Assembly (NCBI RefSeq): GCF_002797915.1
Contig: NZ_PGTY01000003.1
Span: 433,341 to 497,340 of the forward strand
Direction of reading: 5' to 3'
Source: Yoonia maricola
GTDB taxonomy: Bacteria; Pseudomonadota; Alphaproteobacteria; Rhodobacterales; Rhodobacteraceae
DNA length: 64,000 nt
Position 1 is the stretch's first letter. Each line of letters starts with the position of its first letter. Below, one piece after another: positions 36,957 to 50,800 of this stretch. Made by a program: the position numbers and the translations under genes. The notes beneath the pieces are model-generated. The model was given only the letters and a program-made list of their open reading frames with translations, did not search any database and was not told the origin of the DNA.

Positions 36957-37811
36957 TTAGTGTACAAAAACAACGGGTATTTCTGCCTTATCTACAACGA
37001 TCTGCGTATTCCCACCAAAGAGCGTCTCACGTTCATGATTCTGTCCGTAAGCCCCCATCACCAACAGGCTTGCGCCAAGTTCCGTTGTCTTTTTCAGCAG
37101 TTCTTCACCTGGGTTGCGACCATCGAACCGATGGACGTTCGCCGTGACCCCATGCAGTTGATAATAATTGACCAATTCATCTGCCGTGGCACCCTGTGTA
37201 TCACTCATGCCGCCACTCAGAATGGTCACCGTATCCGCTGATTCGGCCAGATCCAGCGTCATCGCCACCGCGCGCGATGCTTCAAGCGATCCGTTCCAGG
37301 CCACAGCAATGTGCTGCCCAAAGTTGGACGGGGCGGACCTGCCCAGCGGGCACATCATAACTGGTCGTCCAGTACGAAACAGGGCCGACTTAAGCGAGTT
37401 AGAGCCCAAATTGCGGTCCCTGTCGGGTTTCGCAACCACCACAAGATCAGCAAGCCGTCCGTTGCGTTTGATGATATCGGCCATCAGACCATCTTCTTCT
37501 ACAATATCAATTGAGGCCACATCGCGCTGCGTCCCGTCCATTTGCGTTAGACCAAGTGCTGCAGCCAAATCGTTCACCTGAGCGCGCGCACCCTCTTCTT
37601 CCCGCTCGGCAAGTTGACGGACCTGTTCCGCCAGTGTGTCGCGCGCAAAGGACGGCAGCTGTACGCCGTAAGGCATTAGATCCTCGGTCCGCGCCCGGCA
37701 ATGCGCGACAACAATATGCGCGTTGTGGCGTGCGGCAAGGGCGGCAGCGTGACCCAATACTGTTTCGATCATACCATCGCCGCGCACGGGAACGAGTATC
37801 TTGCTGGGCAT
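36957..37811 (-). CDS. Tandem universal stress protein (two Usp domains)
   Basis: 284 residues. The first Usp half begins MPSKILVPVRGDGMIETVLGHAA and is degenerate; the second begins HIAVAWNGSLEASRAVAMTLDLA and ends in a nucleotide-loop-like segment GASLLVMGAYGQNHERETLFGGNTQIVV with the terminal PVVFVH. Such tandem Usp proteins are common in alphaproteobacteria. It lies 156 bases upstream of tctC on the same strand, with its own likely promoter. Confidence 0.88.
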   Translation of the reverse strand: MPSKILVPVRGDGMIETVLGHAAALAARHNAHIVVAHCRARTEDLMPYGVQLPSFARDTLAEQVRQLAEREEEGARAQVNDLAAALGLTQMDGTQRDVASIDIVEEDGLMADIIKRNGRLADLVVVAKPDRDRNLGSNSLKSALFRTGRPVMMCPLGRSAPSNFGQHIAVAWNGSLEASRAVAMTLDLAESADTVTILSGGMSDTQGATADELVNYYQLHGVTANVHRFDGRNPGEELLKKTTELGASLLVMGAYGQNHERETLFGGNTQIVVDKAEIPVVFVH

Positions 37812-38119
37812 GGGTGATTATCCTTTTCGTCGTTATCGCACAAAGTCCATTTAGCGCCGATGGAACATCTTCTCGCTGTCATCAGCGGCATCGTGCCAGC
37901 CAAGTAGCACGGGCCATATGCACAACCTATTGTAGTGCGGATATGCGAAAATCCCCAAACGAAAACATATACGGCACTGGGCCCTCACCGCCGCCGAACG
38001 ACGTTACAATCTACGCCGAAGTTCAAAAGATACGCGGGTATCGCCGATTTTGATGCAGCGCACCTCGACAATGCGGCCTGATAATGAAAGCGTATCGATC
38101 TTTGGGATGATGGCTGACG
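37812..38119. other. Intergenic region between Usp gene and the Anbu cluster
   Basis: About 308 bases separating divergent genes; expected to hold promoters for both. No repeat or hairpin stands out. A minus-strand stretch near 38004-38100 can be read as a short beta-strand-like sequence (LSGRIVEVRCIKIGD), but its upstream part is antisense to the transglutaminase gene and I do not call a gene. Confidence 0.4.
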
Positions 38120-38899
38120 ATGCGGATATCCATCCAGACACATCTGCAATACGTAATGCACGGCAACGGCAGCCTTTTGTTGCAAATAGAGGCAGCACAG
38201 GACGACACGCAAGTGATCGTACAAAGCAACCTGCACACCAAACAGCCACTGGCATGGAACGTGATTGGCGGCGAAGATGGCGTGGGCCAACGTCGCTGGG
38301 CCGAGGTGGGAGGGAACTTTGCATGTTCCTACCATGCACTCGTGGACATAGATCGCCCCTCCATGCAGCTACCGTCACTCAAAACAAGCCCGATAGCAGC
38401 GCTATCAGAAAATGTGACACCCTACATTATGCCATCTCGCTACTGTCACCCGGAAGCGTTTTTCGCTTTTGTACCCGCGCAGTTTGGTGATGCCTCAGGC
38501 GGCACACTCGTGCAGCAGATGAGCGATTGGATCTACGATCATTTCACCTATGACAACGCCGCCAGCAACGGCGCGACAACTGCAACCGATAGTTTTCACG
38601 CGATGGCTGGTGTCTGTCGGGACTATGCCCATGTTCTGATCGCGATGGCGCGCGCGGTGGGCATCCCCGCACGCATGGCGAGTGTCTACGCACCCAATGT
38701 CAAACCGCAAGATTTTCACGCCGTCGTCGAGGTTTATCTTGAAGGTGCTTGGCATCTTGTCGATCCGACAGGCATGGCCGATCCTGACCAGATGGTGCGT
38801 ATCGGGGTAGGCCGTGACGCCGCTGATGTATCTTTCATGACGTCTTATGGTCAAATGGATCTGCTTGCGCAGACTGTCGATGTGCAGGTTATCGCATAA
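38120..38899 (+). CDS. Transglutaminase-like cysteine protease-fold protein
   Basis: 259 residues. N-terminal beta-rich region followed by a transglutaminase core (~135-235): catalytic Cys in AMAGVCRDYAHVLIAMARAVGIPARM, His in DFHAVVEVYLEGAWHLVDPTG, then Asp in VDPTG. COG1305-type bacterial members are thought to hydrolyse or transfer peptide/isopeptide bonds. First gene of a same-strand cluster with ATP-grasp, alpha-E, a second transglutaminase-like gene and Anbu. Start ATG at 38120 lacks a clear Shine-Dalgarno. Confidence 0.88.
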   Translation: MRISIQTHLQYVMHGNGSLLLQIEAAQDDTQVIVQSNLHTKQPLAWNVIGGEDGVGQRRWAEVGGNFACSYHALVDIDRPSMQLPSLKTSPIAALSENVTPYIMPSRYCHPEAFFAFVPAQFGDASGGTLVQQMSDWIYDHFTYDNAASNGATTATDSFHAMAGVCRDYAHVLIAMARAVGIPARMASVYAPNVKPQDFHAVVEVYLEGAWHLVDPTGMADPDQMVRIGVGRDAADVSFMTSYGQMDLLAQTVDVQVIA

Positions 38900-38955
38900 A
38901 ATATGCCATTCCGCTATCGTCTTGTAACTATTTGAAGAACCGCTAGCATCGTGGG

Positions 38956-40383
38956 ATGACTTTAGATCGACAGTACTTTGATGAGATGCATTCCGGCACC
39001 GACAATGTGCGCGGCCCTTATGCAGAATACAAAACGTGGTTCGCGCAAGAAGATGCTGCACGCCTGTCCAAGAAATCGAAAGAAGCGGAATCATTCTTTC
39101 GCCGCACCGGAATCACCTTCAACGTCTACGGTCAGGCCGCTGCCCAGGAACGGCTGATACCCTTTGATCTGATCCCTCGTATCATCGCCAATCGCGAATG
39201 GACAAAGCTGTCCAAAGGGATCGAACAACGGGTGCGTGGGATCAATGCGTTCTTGCATGACATTTATCACCGGCAGGAAATCCTGCGCGCAGGCATCGTG
39301 CCCGTTGAATTAATTGCGCAGAACGAAGCCTTCCTGCCCCAAATGATTGGCGTGTCGCCCCCCGGCGGGATCTATACGCACATCGTCGGCACTGACATCG
39401 TGCGCACTGGTGAAGATGATTTCTTTGTCCTTGAAGACAACGCGCGCACGCCCTCTGGCGTGTCCTACATGCTCGAAAATCGCGAAACGATGTTGCAGAT
39501 GTTCCCGGAACTGTTCAGCAAGATCAAAGTCCAACCCGTCAGTGATTATCCGAAAAACCTGCGCCGTTCGCTTGCTGCCTGTGCGCCGCGCAATTGCGAT
39601 GGCAAACCGACAGTCGCTGTGCTCACGCCAGGCATCCACAACTCTGCTTATTTTGAACACTCGTTTCTGGCTGACCAGATGGGTGTCGAACTGGTAGAAG
39701 GACATGATCTGCAAGTCGTCGACGGGCGCATCGCGATGCGCACGACCGAAGGTTACCAGGTCATCGACGTCCTTTATCGCCGTGTTGATGATGACTTTCT
39801 TGATCCGCTGAATTTTAACCCGTCATCAATGCTGGGTGTACCGGGAATTTTGGACGTCTACCGCGCAGGCAATATCACCATCGCCAATGCGCCTGGCACG
39901 GGGATTGCGGATGACAAGGCAATCTATTCCTATATGCCTGATATCATTGAGTTCTATACCGGCGAGAAGGCGATCTTGCGGAATGTAGAAACCTACCGTT
40001 GTTCAGACCCCGACAGCCTGAAGTACGTGCTCGATAACCTGTCCGATCTGGTGGTGAAAGAGGTGCATGGATCAGGCGGTTACGGCATGCTGGTCGGTCC
40101 TGCGGCCAGCAAGAAAGAGCTCGCGACCTTTGCAGCCAAACTGCGTCGTTCGCCGTCAAACTACATCGCGCAACCCACGCTTTCATTGTCCACCGTGCCG
40201 ATTTTCACCAAAAAGGGGCTCGCCCCGCGGCACGTCGATCTGCGCCCATTTGCGCTGGTTTCTCCCAATGAGATGAACATCACGCCCGGCGGGCTCACGC
40301 GCGTGGCACTCAAGGCCGGATCACTCGTGGTCAACTCCAGCCAAGGCGGCGGCACCAAAGACACCTGGGTTTTGGAGGACTAG
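38956..40383 (+). CDS. Circularly permuted ATP-grasp type 2 family protein
   Basis: 475 residues of the COG2308 type (DUF404/407). Recognisable segments: FRRTGITFNVYGQ, RIIANREWTKLSKGIEQRVRGINAFLHDIYH, DFFVLEDNARTPSGVSYMLENR, LTPGIHNSAYFEHSFLADQMGVELVEG, VKEVHGSGGYGMLVGP. These are predicted carboxylate-amine (peptide) ligases. Followed four bases later by the alpha-E gene, its constant partner. Confidence 0.93.
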   Translation: MTLDRQYFDEMHSGTDNVRGPYAEYKTWFAQEDAARLSKKSKEAESFFRRTGITFNVYGQAAAQERLIPFDLIPRIIANREWTKLSKGIEQRVRGINAFLHDIYHRQEILRAGIVPVELIAQNEAFLPQMIGVSPPGGIYTHIVGTDIVRTGEDDFFVLEDNARTPSGVSYMLENRETMLQMFPELFSKIKVQPVSDYPKNLRRSLAACAPRNCDGKPTVAVLTPGIHNSAYFEHSFLADQMGVELVEGHDLQVVDGRIAMRTTEGYQVIDVLYRRVDDDFLDPLNFNPSSMLGVPGILDVYRAGNITIANAPGTGIADDKAIYSYMPDIIEFYTGEKAILRNVETYRCSDPDSLKYVLDNLSDLVVKEVHGSGGYGMLVGPAASKKELATFAAKLRRSPSNYIAQPTLSLSTVPIFTKKGLAPRHVDLRPFALVSPNEMNITPGGLTRVALKAGSLVVNSSQGGGTKDTWVLED

Positions 40384-40387
40384 CGAT

Positions 40388-41329
40388 ATGCTCGGAAAAA
40401 CCGCAGGTGGCATCTATTGGATGTTCCGTTTTCTGGAACGCAGCGAAAACACCGCACGCCTGATCGAGGCCGGGTTTCGGATTGCACTGACTAAATCAAA
40501 GGACCCCGCATCAGAGTGGAAATCGGTTTTGACGACAGCCGGTGTGCGCCGCAACTATGATCTGAAATATGACGGCTACACCGCTGCCAATGCGCTGGAT
40601 TTCTTGCTGCGCGACACAGACAACCCGTCCAGCGTGATATCCTCGATCGAGAATGCCCGCACCAACGCACGGATGGTGCGCACGGCACTGACGACCGAAG
40701 TATGGGAAGCTGTCAATGAAAGCTGGATGGCGCTGCGGGCCGCGTTGAAGACCCCCGTAACGGAAACCAAACTGCCTGCCGTACTAGGCGAAATCCGCCG
40801 CCACACAGCGCTTGTCCGCGGTGCTGTTCATGGAACGATGCTACGCAACGATATCTTCGATTTCACGCAAATCGGGATCGCGCTGGAACGTGCAGATAAC
40901 ACTGCGCGCATCATTGACGTCAAGTATTATACGCTGCTGCCATCGGCGAGCTATGTCGGCTCAACACTCGACAATGTGCAATGGGAAACGATCCTACGGT
41001 CGGTGTCAGCGCATCGATCGTTCAGGTGGCTTAATGACCACGATATCTCACCGGCCAGCATCGCCGAGTTCCTGATCTTTGACAGCCGCTTTCCCCGCTC
41101 CTTGTCGTTTTGCAGCCGTCTGCTCGAAGACAATCTGGGGTATCTCGCAAAAGACTATAAGCGCCACCTGCCCTGTCATGAGATGATCGAAGCACAGCGC
41201 AACATACTGCGTGACCGTGACATCGCATCTGTGTTTGACGAAGGCCTGCATGACTTCATTACGTCATTCATCCGCCAAAACAACGCACTGGGGTTGCAGA
41301 TTGAGCAAGATTATAGGTTTGTGGGATAA
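40388..41329 (+). CDS. Alpha-E domain protein (DUF403)
   Basis: 313 residues, predicted almost wholly helical. Family start LGKTAGGIYWMFRFLERSENTARLIEAGFRIAL and later FDFTQIGIALERADNTARIIDVKYYTLLPS and FPRSLSFCSRLLEDNL are typical of COG2307. Biochemical function unknown; nearly always encoded beside the COG2308 ATP-grasp. Its TAA overlaps the ATG of the next gene (TAATG). Confidence 0.93.
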   Translation: MLGKTAGGIYWMFRFLERSENTARLIEAGFRIALTKSKDPASEWKSVLTTAGVRRNYDLKYDGYTAANALDFLLRDTDNPSSVISSIENARTNARMVRTALTTEVWEAVNESWMALRAALKTPVTETKLPAVLGEIRRHTALVRGAVHGTMLRNDIFDFTQIGIALERADNTARIIDVKYYTLLPSASYVGSTLDNVQWETILRSVSAHRSFRWLNDHDISPASIAEFLIFDSRFPRSLSFCSRLLEDNLGYLAKDYKRHLPCHEMIEAQRNILRDRDIASVFDEGLHDFITSFIRQNNALGLQIEQDYRFVG

Positions 41330-42126
41330 TGAAACTACGCATTCAACATACTACAAAATATACCTATGACGCGCCTGTTTCATATGGCCTGCAACAGGTG
41401 CGCCTGACCCCGGCCAGCTCCAAACATCAGACGGTGCATAACTGGGATGTCACGATTTCTGGTGGGCAGACTGAGTTGACGTTCGACGATCAATATCAGA
41501 ACAAAACCCTATTGGTAAAAGCCGACGCGGGAACAACCGAAGTCTCTGTTGATGTCACAGGCGAAGTTGAAACGCACAGCTCTGACGGTGTGTTTGGCAA
41601 GGTCTACGGCACAGCGCCGCTTTGGCATTTTCGCCAAAGCACCCTGCGAACCCAAGCAGGCCGGGGCATCAAGAAGCTTGCGAAGATCATCACAAAGGCA
41701 CCTGACGCGCTGGATGGCCTGCACGCCCTCTCCACAGCCATCATTGCGGCGGCACCCTACAGCACGACCGGCACCGAAGCGGGCACAACAGCGGAAGAAG
41801 CGCTCAGCGCAGGCGGTGGTGTCTGTCAGGACCACGCGCAAATCTTTGTATCGGCAGCGCGGGTTGCCGGCATCCCAGCGCGCTACATCAGCGGCTATCT
41901 GATGATGAACGACCGTATTGACCAAGACGCCAGCCATGCTTGGGCCGAAGCGCATATAGATGGGCTGGGCTGGGTCGGCTTTGACGTCTCAAACCGAATT
42001 TGCCCCGACGAACGTTATGTCAGGATTGCAACAGGCCTCGATTCGCGGGATGCATCACCGATATCAGGTGTCCGTCTTGGTTCTGCACAAGAAGCGATGA
42101 TTGTATCGCTGCAAGTTCAGCAATAG
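41329..42126 (+). CDS. Transglutaminase family protein (bacterial N-terminal domain)
   Basis: 265 residues. N-terminal domain MKLRIQHTTKYTYDAPVSYGLQQVRLTP is the bacterial transglutaminase-like N-terminal domain; the core has Cys in GGGVCQDHAQIFVSAARVAGIPARYISGYL, His in DASHAWAEAHIDGLGWVGFDVSN and the following Asp. Complete triad. Distinct from the first transglutaminase of the cluster (38120), which lacks this N-terminal type. Coupled to the alpha-E gene and followed by Anbu after 34 bases. Confidence 0.93.
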   Translation: MKLRIQHTTKYTYDAPVSYGLQQVRLTPASSKHQTVHNWDVTISGGQTELTFDDQYQNKTLLVKADAGTTEVSVDVTGEVETHSSDGVFGKVYGTAPLWHFRQSTLRTQAGRGIKKLAKIITKAPDALDGLHALSTAIIAAAPYSTTGTEAGTTAEEALSAGGGVCQDHAQIFVSAARVAGIPARYISGYLMMNDRIDQDASHAWAEAHIDGLGWVGFDVSNRICPDERYVRIATGLDSRDASPISGVRLGSAQEAMIVSLQVQQ

Positions 42127-42160
42127 ACACGCACAGGACGTTTCTGCACGGGATAATAGA

Positions 42161-42895
42161 ATGACTTACTGCGTTGGACTGCGCCTGAACACGGGCCTTG
42201 TCTTTATGTCGGACACCCGCACAAACGCGGGTGTGGATAATTTTTCGGTGACGCGCAAGATGTTCACATGGGACGTGCCGGGCGAACGTGTGATCACAGT
42301 GATGACAGCCGGCAATTTGGCAACGACCCAAGCGCTGATAAGCCTGCTGGACGAGCGATCCAAAATCGTGTCCGAACGCAATCCAACCATCCTTGAACAA
42401 CCAACAATGTTTCAAGTCGCCCGCATTATCGGTGAAACACTGCGCGAGGTGATCGCAGACAGCGGGTCCGAGGGACAAAAGGCGGCGTCCAAATTCAAAG
42501 CTTCGGTCATCCTTGGTGGTCAGATCAAGGGCGGCAAACCCACAGTCTTTCTGATCTATCCCGAGGGCAACTTCATCGAGGTGACAGATGATAACCCATT
42601 CTTCCAGATCGGTGAGACGAAATATGGCAAGCCGATTCTGGTGCGCGCTTATGACCCTGACATGAGTTTTGAAGACGCGGTCAAACTGTTGCTGGTATCT
42701 TTTGATTCCACGATTAAAGCGAACCTCTCGGTCGGGCTACCGCTTGATTTGCAGACCTACACGGCAGACAGTTTTGAAGTGTCGGACAAACCGCGGATTG
42801 AAGCAGATGATCCCTATTACCAGACGGTATCGAATAGCTGGGGGGAAGCGCTGCGGAATGCGTTGACGCAATTGCCAAGCTATCAGGGGGATTGA
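42161..42895 (+). CDS. Anbu, proteasome-beta-like peptidase
   Basis: 244 residues from ATG at 42161 (MTYCVGLRLNTGLVFMSDTRTNAG). Removal of Met exposes Thr, the N-terminal nucleophile of the proteasome fold; D18 (SDTRT) and K33 (TRKMF) stand in for Asp17 and Lys33 of 20S beta subunits. Matches Anbu (ancestral beta subunit, COG3484) including GNLATTQALISLLDER and KASVILGGQIKGGKP. An upstream ATG at 42101 is in frame but would mask the Thr. Purified homologues form open helical rings rather than closed chambers; substrates are unknown. Confidence 0.92.
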   Translation: MTYCVGLRLNTGLVFMSDTRTNAGVDNFSVTRKMFTWDVPGERVITVMTAGNLATTQALISLLDERSKIVSERNPTILEQPTMFQVARIIGETLREVIADSGSEGQKAASKFKASVILGGQIKGGKPTVFLIYPEGNFIEVTDDNPFFQIGETKYGKPILVRAYDPDMSFEDAVKLLLVSFDSTIKANLSVGLPLDLQTYTADSFEVSDKPRIEADDPYYQTVSNSWGEALRNALTQLPSYQGD

Positions 42896-42902
42896 GCAGA
42901 GC

Positions 42903-42938
42903 GTCCGCAATGTTTTTCCGCTTGGCGGCTTTGCGGAC
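42903..42938 (+). terminator. Hairpin after Anbu gene
   Basis: Stem GTCCGCAA (42903-42910) / TTGCGGAC (42931-42938) with an inner CCGC/GCGG pairing, starting 8 bases after the stop. No T-run; possible terminator. Confidence 0.4.
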
Positions 42939-43016
42939 ATTACCGCCGTTCTCCATTCTTGAGTTTCATCCAGATGTGATCTTTATTATCAGGGTTGCAC
43001 TAATGGAGATCAGCCA

Positions 43017-43370
43017 ATGGGAAGCCATCAAGTTGTTGCAGATTGGGATGCGGCGTATGATGATCCAATTTTGCTCAAAGAGGGCGAAGAATTCTGGCTG
43101 ACAGGCAAGACCGATAACTGGGACGGTTATGTTTGGGTTTGGGCAAAAAACCAAGCTGGGCAAGAAGGTTGGATACCCGACAATCTCGCCAATAGTATTG
43201 GAAGCAAGACCTATGCAACTACAGACTTTTCAGCTCTTGAGCTAACATGTCGTCAAGGTGAAGAGTTGCACGGGAGAGCTGAAACTCACGGATGGGTCTT
43301 GTGCAAGAATGCAGTTGGCTTAGAGGGTTGGGTTCCGGCAAAAAACCTAAAAAGAATTCCAAATCCTTAG
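43017..43370 (+). CDS. Small SH3-like domain protein
   Basis: 117 residues with two tandem SH3-like halves: one ends GQEGWIPDNLANSIG, the other VGLEGWVPAKNLKRI, each preceded by a conserved GxxW pattern (TDNWDGYVWVW; ETHGWVLCKN). No signal peptide or membrane segment, so cytoplasmic. Shine-Dalgarno TGGAG precedes ATG. Composition is more AT-rich than the flanking Anbu and rpoC genes, suggesting acquisition. Function unknown; bacterial variant SH3 proteins often bind ligands or partners. Confidence 0.75.
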   Translation: MGSHQVVADWDAAYDDPILLKEGEEFWLTGKTDNWDGYVWVWAKNQAGQEGWIPDNLANSIGSKTYATTDFSALELTCRQGEELHGRAETHGWVLCKNAVGLEGWVPAKNLKRIPNP

Positions 43371-43417
43371 AAATCTAAGCGACACATTGGGCTCAAACCA
43401 GACATTCCCTTAAACAA

Positions 43418-43446
43418 AAAGGCCCCCGCAAAGCGAGGGCCTTTCT
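43418..43446 (-). terminator. Terminator after rpoC
   Basis: Stem AAAGGCCC (43418-43425) / GGGCCTTT (43437-43444), extended inward with one mismatch through CCGC/GCGA, with A/T tracts on both sides. Ends the minus-strand rpoBC transcript and could serve the plus-strand SH3 gene too. Confidence 0.8.
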
Positions 43447-43466
43447 TAATTTCTAAAATCCGTCGT

Positions 43467-47714
<4,248 letters not shown>

Positions 47715-47751
47715 TTCAATACCTTTTCAGTATGGCGGGAGGGGAGAGGAA

Positions 47752-47799
47752 GACAGACTTTCATCGAAAGTCTGTCCACAAAGTTTCGATGAAACTTTG
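47752..47799 (-). repeat. Twin hairpins in the rpoB-rpoC gap
   Basis: Two perfect stem-loops directly after the rpoB stop: an 11-bp stem GACAGACTTTC (47752-47762) / GAAAGTCTGTC (47766-47776) with loop ATC, and a 9-bp stem CAAAGTTTC (47779-47787) / GAAACTTTG (47791-47799) with loop GAT. Stems and loops are related (TTTC-ATC-GAAA and TTTC-GAT-GAAA). No T-run, so more likely an RNA processing or pausing site than a terminator. Confidence 0.7.
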
Positions 47800-47800
47800 A

Positions 47801-50800
47801 CTATTCCTCATCCTCCGCATCCAGGAGTTCCATGTTGAGGCCGAGGCCCCGGACTTCTTTCACAAGCACGTTGAACGACTCAGGCACGCCGGCCTCAAAG
47901 TTGTCCTCGCCTTTGACGATGCTTTCATAGACTTTCGTCCGCCCTGCCACGTCATCTGACTTCACAGTAAGCATTTCCTGCAAGGTGTAAGCCGCGCCAT
48001 ATGCTTCCAATGCCCAGACTTCCATTTCCCCGAAACGCTGGCCACCGAACTGGGCTTTACCACCCAATGGCTGCTGCGTGACAAGGCTGTAAGGCCCGGT
48101 GGAACGTGCGTGGATTTTGTCGTCGACAAGGTGGTGCAGCTTCAGCAGGTATTTCACGCCTACCGTTACCTTGCGGCTAAACTGCTCACCGGTGCGGCCA
48201 TCATACAGAACTGACTGACCAGAGGTGTCGAACCCGGCACGCACCAGCGCGTCGTTTACATCAGCCTCCTTCGCACCGTCAAATACGGGCGTCGCGATCG
48301 GCACACCACCTGTGACGTTACCCGCAGCTTCAATCAGCTCATCCTCGTCCATGCCAGCGATGCCTTCGTCATAAACGTTGTCACCATAGACGATCTTCAT
48401 CGCGTCACGCACAGGTGTCAGATCACCGGAACGGCGGTATTCACCCAGCGCCTCGTCAATCTGAATGCCAAGGCCACGTGCGGCCCAGCCCATGTGTGTT
48501 TCCAAAATCTGACCGACGTTCATACGTGAAGGAACACCAAGTGGGTTCAGGCAGAAGTCGACAGGGGTACCATCGGCAAGGAATGGCATGTCTTCCATAG
48601 GTACAACCTTGGAAATCACACCCTTGTTGCCGTGACGACCGGCCATCTTATCGCCGGGCTGCAGCTTGCGCTTCACAGCCACGAAGACTTTGACCATCTT
48701 CATCACACCCGGAGGCAGATCATCGCCGCGGCGCACTTTCTCGACCTTATCCTCGAAACGCGCGTCCATGGCACGCTTCTGGATTTCGTACTGTTCGTTC
48801 AGCGCTTCCACGATCTTGGCATCATCTTCGTCAGCCATGGCCAACTGCCACCACTGACCACGGGTCAGATCGGCAACGCTTTCCTCGGACACAACAGAAC
48901 CCGACTTAAAGCCCTTGGGCCCTTTCGCCGCTTTCTTACCGCTGATGATGTCCCACAAACGCGCATAGATGTTACGATCAAGGATCGCCAACTCGTCGTC
49001 GCGGTCACGGGCCAGACGTTCAACTTCCTCACGCTCGATCTGCAAGGCACGTTCGTCTTTTTCCACGCCGTGGCGGTTAAAGACGCGGACCTCTACAACC
49101 GTCCCGAAGTCACCGGGTGGCAGGCGCAAAGATGTGTCGCGCACGTCAGATGCTTTTTCACCAAAGATGGCACGCAGAAGCTTTTCTTCCGGCGTCATCG
49201 GACTTTCGCCCTTTGGTGTGATCTTACCCACGAGGATATCTGCCGGGCCAACTTCGGCACCGATATATACGATACCCGCTTCGTCAAGGTTGCGCAGGGC
49301 TTCCTCACCAACGTTTGGAATATCACGTGTGATTTCCTCTGGCCCAAGCTTGGTGTCACGGGCGGCGACTTCAAATTCCTCGATGTGGATCGAGGTGAAG
49401 ACGTCGTCGCGCACGATACGCTCAGAGATCAGGATCGAGTCTTCGTAGTTATAGCCATTCCAAGGCATAAACGCGACGACCACGTTCTTACCCAAGGCCA
49501 ATTCACCGATATCGGTGGACGGACCATCAGCCACAACCTGACCTTTTTGCACCTTGTCACCCACCTTCACCAGCGGACGCTGGTTGATGCAGGTGTTCTG
49601 GTTGGAACGCTGGAATTTGCGCATGCGGTAAATATCAACGCCCGCGTCACCCAGTTCCAGATCCTCGGTTGCACGGATAACTATACGCTGGGCATCGACT
49701 TGGTCGATGATCCCGGCGCGTTTCGCCATGATCGCAGCACCACTGTCGCGTGCAACCACTTCCTCAATACCGGTACCCACCAATGGGGCCTCGGCCTGCA
49801 AGAGTGGCACCGCCTGACGTTGCATGTTGGACCCCATCAAGGCCCGGTTCGCATCGTCATTTTCCAAGAACGGGATCAAGGACGCCGCAACAGACACAAG
49901 CTGCTTAGGCGACACGTCGATCAGATCCACGTTTTCGCGTGGCGACAGCGTGTAGTCACCGTTCTTACGGGTTGAGACCAGCTCGTTATTGAAGGTCCCA
50001 TCGGCGCCCATATTCGCGTTCGCCTGCGCCACTGTGTGGCGCATTTCTTCGGTCGCGGACATGTAGGACACTTCGTCCGTGACCTTGCCGTCGGTGACCT
50101 TGCGATATGGCGTTTCGATGAAGCCGTATTTGTTCACGCGGGCGAAAGTGGCCAGCGAGTTGATCAGACCGATATTTGGCCCTTCCGGTGTTTCAATCGG
50201 GCACATACGACCATAGTGGGTTGGGTGCACGTCGCGCACCTCAAAGCCCGCACGCTCGCGTGTCAGACCGCCAGGCCCAAGGGCTGACAGGCGGCGCTTG
50301 TGCGTCACTTCGGACAGTGGGTTGGTTTGGTCCATGAACTGTGACAACTGGCTGGAACCGAAGAATTCACGCACCGCAGCCGCTGCTGGCTTGGCGTTGA
50401 TCAGGTCCTGCGGCATCACCGTGTCGATTTCAACGGAAGACATACGCTCTTTGATCGCGCGCTCCATGCGCAGCAGACCAACGCGGTACTGGTTCTCCAT
50501 CAATTCACCAACGGACCGGACACGGCGGTTGCCAAGGTGGTCGATGTCATCGACATCGCCTTTGCCATCACGCAGTTCGACGAGTGCCTTGATGCAGGCC
50601 ACGATATCTTCCTTGCGCAGCGTGCGCATGGTGTCTTCGGCATCCAGATCAAGGCGCATGTTCATCTTTACGCGACCAACGGCGGACAGATCATAGCGCT
50701 CGCTGTCAAAGAACAGCGTATCAAACAGCGCGGATGCTGAATCAACGGTCGGCGGCTCACCCGGACGCATGACGCGGTAGATATCCATAAGCGCGGTTTC

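Noticed and set aside
38004..38378. Minus-strand frame with a PilZ-like looking end (LSGRIVEVRCIKIGD)
   Set aside because: Most of it is antisense to the transglutaminase gene and no start or ribosome-binding site fits.
48632..49975. 447-codon open frame on the plus strand
   Set aside because: Antisense to rpoB; no recognisable motif and no ribosome-binding site.
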